NCBI GenBank assembly: GCA_025350325.1 | Contig: JANXYB010000082.1 | Location: 55,426 to 119,425, forward strand | Length of the DNA stretch: 64,000 nt | Direction of reading: 5' to 3' | Origin: Acidobacteriaceae bacterium | GTDB taxonomy: Bacteria > Acidobacteriota > Terriglobia > Terriglobales > Acidobacteriaceae | Shown: one piece after another, positions 61,008-64,000 of the stretch | Numbering within the stretch: the first letter of the stretch is position 1 | Layout of the letters: every line of letters begins with the position of its first letter | The notes under the pieces: model-generated | What the model saw: the letters and a program-made list of their open reading frames with translations, nothing else | Told to the model about the DNA's origin: nothing | The model's database searches: none | Translations under genes and position numbers: made by a program

Positions 61008-62656
61008 GAACGGTAGCCTGTACCCTTCCAGTTGCGGACCAATTCACCTGAGGCGTAAAAGGCAACGGCCATGATGGTGAGCGCCGGATTGAAGCCTCCG
61101 TTGGTGACATGCACGCTGGAGTCGATGACGAAAACATTGTCGACGTCGTGAAGCTGGCAGACCTTGTTTACCACTGAACCCTGCGGGTCGTTCCCCATGC
61201 GGCAGGTGCCGGCCTGGTGTTGGCCGGCGGAGACGGTATCCGGTCTGCCGGCTGAAATTGACGTATGGATTGCCCCAGCCTCTTTGAGCCACGCCTCGGC
61301 TCGTTTGGCCTGCACCTGGCCAATATCGAAGGTGTGCGGGTGCACGTTGCCCTCGAAGCGCACCACGGGAAGGCCCCATTTGTCCTTGACGCTGGGATCG
61401 ACGGTGACGCGCGCTGAAGCGGTAGGAATCTGTTGCGTTGGCCCGAAGACCACGATGGTTCGCTTGTGCCAATCGCGCATCGCCTGCTTGTGGCCCAGGC
61501 CCCACTTTGGAGTGCCCGGCGGCAAACCGTTGACCATGTGAATCGGCAGCCGGATAAATTCATTGGCTAACATGCCTCCACCGCATAGTCCGGGAGTGCC
61601 GTGGTTGTAGTCGATGATGGCGATGCTTGCGCCGGGGCCGACATCATCGTACGTATCGAAGTCGAAATAACCCGAGGCGCCGGTGTAGTGGTGGCCTTGC
61701 AGGTGACGTCCTACCTGGTCGTACCGGTTCCCGAGGCCGGCGGGAAACAGCCGGCTCTTGGAGTTCAACAGCAGTCGTGCGGACTCGGTAGCACAGCCTG
61801 AGACCACGACAATATCGGATAGCTGCTGCTGCAAGTGTCGGTCGGCGTCGAAGTAGGAAACGCCATGCGCGCGGCCCCGGTCATCCAAGAGAATTTCCTT
61901 GACCATGCACTCGGTTCGCAGGTCGCAGTTTCCCGTCTTGAGCGCAACCGGAATTACGGTATTTTGCGAGCCGTTTTTGGCATCCACTTCACAGGCAAAT
62001 CCGCAGCACCAGCGGCAGCGCATACAGGGCCCGCGGCCGTTGTAGGGCACACTGTTGCGCGCCATGGGAAGGTGGAACGGGTGCAGTCCCAGCCGCTTGG
62101 CGGCGGACTCGAGGATGCCGAACTCACGATTGGGGACCAGCGGCGGCATGGGCAGATCGCGCTTGCGCGGGCCGTGAAACGGTGTCCCGGAGTAGTCCCC
62201 CGAAATGCCGATTTCGTATTCCGCCTGGTCGTAAAAGGGCTCAAGATCGTCGTAGGAGATGGGCCAGTCTTCAAGCGAACTGCCTTGCGGCGCGCCATAG
62301 GTCGAGCGCATGCGAAAGTCTTGCGGCATGTAGCGCCAGGCTTGCGCCCCGTAGCTGAGTGTTCCTCCGCCTACGCAGGCAGCGTCGTTTTGATATTGGC
62401 CTTCACTGGGCAGCACGATGCTGGGCACGCCCCGGGCATCGACCGCTACGCGGGGGTTGCCTTCGTCGTCCGGACCAAACGCATTGCCCAGCACGGTGAC
62501 TCTCTGGTTGCGCAAGTCGTCTTTGCGGCAGTCGTTGGCGGTGTACCACTTGCCCCGCTCAATCAGCGCCACGCTCAAGCCCGCAGTCGCCAATTGCTTG
62601 GCGACGATGCCGCCTGCCGCGCCGGCGCCCACCACCACAGCGTTTACGCGTTTCAA
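61004..62656 (-). CDS. GMC-family dehydrogenase, large catalytic subunit
   Basis: The 550-residue flavoprotein has the N-terminal FAD site VVVGAGAAGGIVAKQLATAG, the substrate-side signature GGGTLSYGAQAWRYMP and the C-terminal GMC motif HQAGTCRMGNDPQGSVVN...VFVIDSSVHVTNGGFNP. A cysteine-rich stretch GPCMRCRWCCGFACEVD matches the region that holds a 3Fe-4S cluster in FAD-glucose dehydrogenases. It is probably a sugar or sugar-acid/alcohol dehydrogenase exported as a complex with the Tat-signal subunit encoded just upstream, and passes electrons to the nine-haem cytochrome. Four-base overlaps on both sides (62653-62656 and 61004-61007) show a tightly coupled operon. Confidence 0.92.
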   Translation of the reverse strand: MKRVNAVVVGAGAAGGIVAKQLATAGLSVALIERGKWYTANDCRKDDLRNQRVTVLGNAFGPDDEGNPRVAVDARGVPSIVLPSEGQYQNDAACVGGGTLSYGAQAWRYMPQDFRMRSTYGAPQGSSLEDWPISYDDLEPFYDQAEYEIGISGDYSGTPFHGPRKRDLPMPPLVPNREFGILESAAKRLGLHPFHLPMARNSVPYNGRGPCMRCRWCCGFACEVDAKNGSQNTVIPVALKTGNCDLRTECMVKEILLDDRGRAHGVSYFDADRHLQQQLSDIVVVSGCATESARLLLNSKSRLFPAGLGNRYDQVGRHLQGHHYTGASGYFDFDTYDDVGPGASIAIIDYNHGTPGLCGGGMLANEFIRLPIHMVNGLPPGTPKWGLGHKQAMRDWHKRTIVVFGPTQQIPTASARVTVDPSVKDKWGLPVVRFEGNVHPHTFDIGQVQAKRAEAWLKEAGAIHTSISAGRPDTVSAGQHQAGTCRMGNDPQGSVVNKVCQLHDVDNVFVIDSSVHVTNGGFNPALTIMAVAFYASGELVRNWKGTGYRS

Positions 62657-63201
62657 GAAGCCGCGCCCTTTCTCAAGTCATATTGGGCACGACCGCGCAC
62701 GGGAGGTTCAGCCAGGCCCAACATTCGCCAACTGACGCCGTCCCGATTGCCGCCGTGGCGCGGCGAGCCGTAATAGCCCTCCATGGTGTGCCTGCGCACC
62801 AGGTCGAAGAAGGTTGGATTCTGCTTCTCGACGGCGCTGACAATCGCCAGGTGCTCAAGGGGGGTGGCATCTGCCAGAGCCTTGGCAAAGCTTTTCCGGC
62901 TCAAGGCGTCAGCCTGTTCAAGCCCGTCACGATAGGCATCGCGATGACGCCGATAGTGGCGGAATAGCTGGCGGTCGATGTATGTGATCACTCCAGCTTG
63001 CGAGGCGCTGGGAAAGCCGTCGGCGGGAATAATCTGATCGCAGAGCGCCGTTAAGTCAAGTGCCTGGGCGTCGGTGAAAAAATCCCAATTGCCTTGGTTG
63101 CCCGCCTTGCAGCCCACGGCAAGCGCCGCGCCGCCCAGAACGCCCGCCGCCACAAATTGGCGCCGCGTGAGAGCGGCCTTGTTCCTGGTTTGCATCAGCA
63201 A
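62653..63201 (-). CDS. Gluconate 2-dehydrogenase subunit 3-like protein, Tat signal
   Basis: The 182-residue protein starts with a twin-arginine signal (ALTRRQFVAAGVLGGAALAVG, lipobox-like AVGCKAG) and then has the subunit-3 family block FTDAQALDLTALCDQIIPAD followed by YIDRQLFRHYRRHRDAY. In related dehydrogenases this small subunit carries the Tat signal and takes the folded catalytic subunit across the membrane. The Cys in AVGCK could also be lipid-modified, anchoring the complex. It is the first gene of the three-gene operon, followed by the catalytic subunit with a four-base overlap. Confidence 0.9.
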   Translation of the reverse strand: MLMQTRNKAALTRRQFVAAGVLGGAALAVGCKAGNQGNWDFFTDAQALDLTALCDQIIPADGFPSASQAGVITYIDRQLFRHYRRHRDAYRDGLEQADALSRKSFAKALADATPLEHLAIVSAVEKQNPTFFDLVRRHTMEGYYGSPRHGGNRDGVSWRMLGLAEPPVRGRAQYDLRKGAAS

Positions 63202-63768
63202 ACACCTCGCATGGACTGATCGCGCGGCTCAACTGGGATCCACTTGATCAAGACAAGTTGAATGCCTGGAGTGCGCACCCGACTCGACACAGCGCACTGC
63301 GATGAAAAAAGATTGGGTCCATTTTTGAGGGCGCGGGCCATCCCGGTCTGTGTTCGGGAACACATGGTCTCTGGCAGCGAGGGTTCCTGATTGCGAAGGG
63401 CCGTAGTATCCGCCTGGGGCTGAAGAGGCCACGCGAAAGCTACGGCTTCGCGATCGCAGGTTTCAGATGCGAAATCTGCGACGCCAGGCACCCGGCAACC
63501 TTCGCTCAGGATGACAACTTAGGCGGCAGGTTTGATGCGAGTTATGGATTAGGGTGAATACGAGGAAATGACGCTCTCCCAGGTCTCAGAATCGAGACCT
63601 GGGGCACCCCGGCTCAGGATGACAATCTAGAGTCAGGGTGGTGCGAGCTAGGAGTTAGGGTTAGTCGCTGGCGCGACCTTCGCTCAGATGACAGCTTAGA
63701 AGTCACGTTCATCTTTCTCAGGATGACAACTGAGAGTCTCGTTTATTTCTATTGAGAGCTTTGAACGT
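63202..63768. other. Repeat-rich intergenic region, about 570 bases
   Basis: No gene is supported here. The region contains a REP-like hairpin at about 63455-63480 (CGCAGGTTTC/GAAATCTGCG, one mismatch, followed by GCACCC), the perfect hairpin at 63578-63603, and four copies of a TTCGCTCAGGATGACAA-like motif (near 63501, 63613, 63679 and 63717) with following CTTAG/CTAGAG/CTGAGAG variants. Confidence 0.6.
63578..63603. repeat. REP-like hairpin followed by GGCACCCC
   Basis: CCCAGGTCTC (63578-63587) and GAGACCTGGG (63594-63603) form a perfect 10-bp stem with loop AGAATC. GCACCCCGGCTCAGGATGAC follows. It is the best conserved copy of the family seen at 44035 and 59869. Confidence 0.8.
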
Positions 63769-64000
63769 TCATCTGGGCACGATGGGAAGGATCAAGGCGC
63801 TGGGGTGTTCCTTGTCGTGGAGGATGGTGTTGATGGCTTTGACGAACTGGCTGTCGGTCGCGGCGGATTTGCCGGTGTTGAGGTTGCGGTCGAAACGTGG
63901 GAAGTTGCTCGAGGAGACTTCGACGCGGATGATGTGGCCCTTGAGAAATACGTTGCTGGTCGACCATAGATCGATTTTGTATTCATAGGCCTTGTTGGGC
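63769..64000 (-). CDS. CocE/NonD-type hydrolase, C-terminal fragment (5' end outside window)
   Basis: A minus-strand frame enters from the right edge and ends with a TGA at 63769-63771. The 77 residues visible include EYKIDLWSTSNVFLKGHIIR, VEVSSSNFPRFDRNLNTG and HPSALILPIVPR, which are the conserved end of the X-Pro dipeptidyl-peptidase C-terminal beta-sandwich found in CocE/NonD hydrolases. The catalytic alpha/beta-hydrolase part lies outside the window, so the enzyme's specificity and integrity cannot be judged. Confidence 0.85.
   Translation of the reverse strand, partial: PNKAYEYKIDLWSTSNVFLKGHIIRVEVSSSNFPRFDRNLNTGKSAATDSQFVKAINTILHDKEHPSALILPIVPR

Overview
The window looks like a chromosomal segment from an Acidobacteriota soil bacterium, probably class Terriglobia. 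This is inferred from the mix of gene families, not from a database search: two very large Oar-like TonB-dependent receptors with N-terminal carboxypeptidase-regulatory domains, five secreted FG-GAP/ASPIC-UnbV (CRTAC1-type) proteins, several secreted TPR proteins, many Tat signals, and scattered REP-like palindromes ending in GGGGCACCC. No rRNA, tRNA, insertion sequence, CRISPR array or phage gene was recognised.

Layout. 1-7392 (minus): an Oar-like receptor, a hairpin, a secreted TPR protein, a Tat-exported alkaline-phosphatase-fold protein and an unknown gene running off the left edge. Divergent from it, 7796-17812 (plus): a CRTAC1-redoxin-TPR fusion, an 832-residue TPR protein and two more CRTAC1 proteins. 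A LacI-type palindrome lies in the divergent region. 17823-24042: a TPR protein with a carboxypeptidase-regulatory domain, a GH2 glycosidase remnant, a secreted beta-propeller, a GH35/42-like glycosidase and an MDR oxidoreductase. 24087-27662: a near-consensus promoter, a predicted leaderless 22-codon Cys-rich ORF, an intrinsic terminator and a second Oar-like receptor. 27699-37671 (minus): housekeeping genes htpG, an hsp70-like gene, tex, mutY and alaS; alaS carries an in-frame palindromic element. 37820-46134: an ABM-fold protein, an ABC-2 exporter pair, recX, an S9 peptidase and a degenerate membrane histidine kinase. 46483-51433: a secreted protein, a dimethylargininase, HNH and ComF proteins, and three tiny stress or membrane proteins. 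51632-55626: two tandem CRTAC1 paralogues. 55750-59866: a double Usp protein diverging from a radical SAM/SPASM protein and protoporphyrinogen oxidase, with a CRP/FNR-type dyad between. 59937-63201 (minus): a Tat-exported GMC dehydrogenase operon with a nine-haem cytochrome. The right edge holds repeats and the 3' end of a CocE-like hydrolase.

The receptors, TPR proteins and CRTAC1 proteins together look like a periplasm or cell-surface machinery for handling an unknown polymer. The most unusual single item is the Cys-rich leader with mutually exclusive RNA pairings in front of the second receptor, which reads as a candidate cysteine-responsive attenuator. The boundaries of several genes were moved from the longest possible reading frame to starts supported by ribosome binding sites, signal peptides or family alignment; these choices are stated entry by entry.
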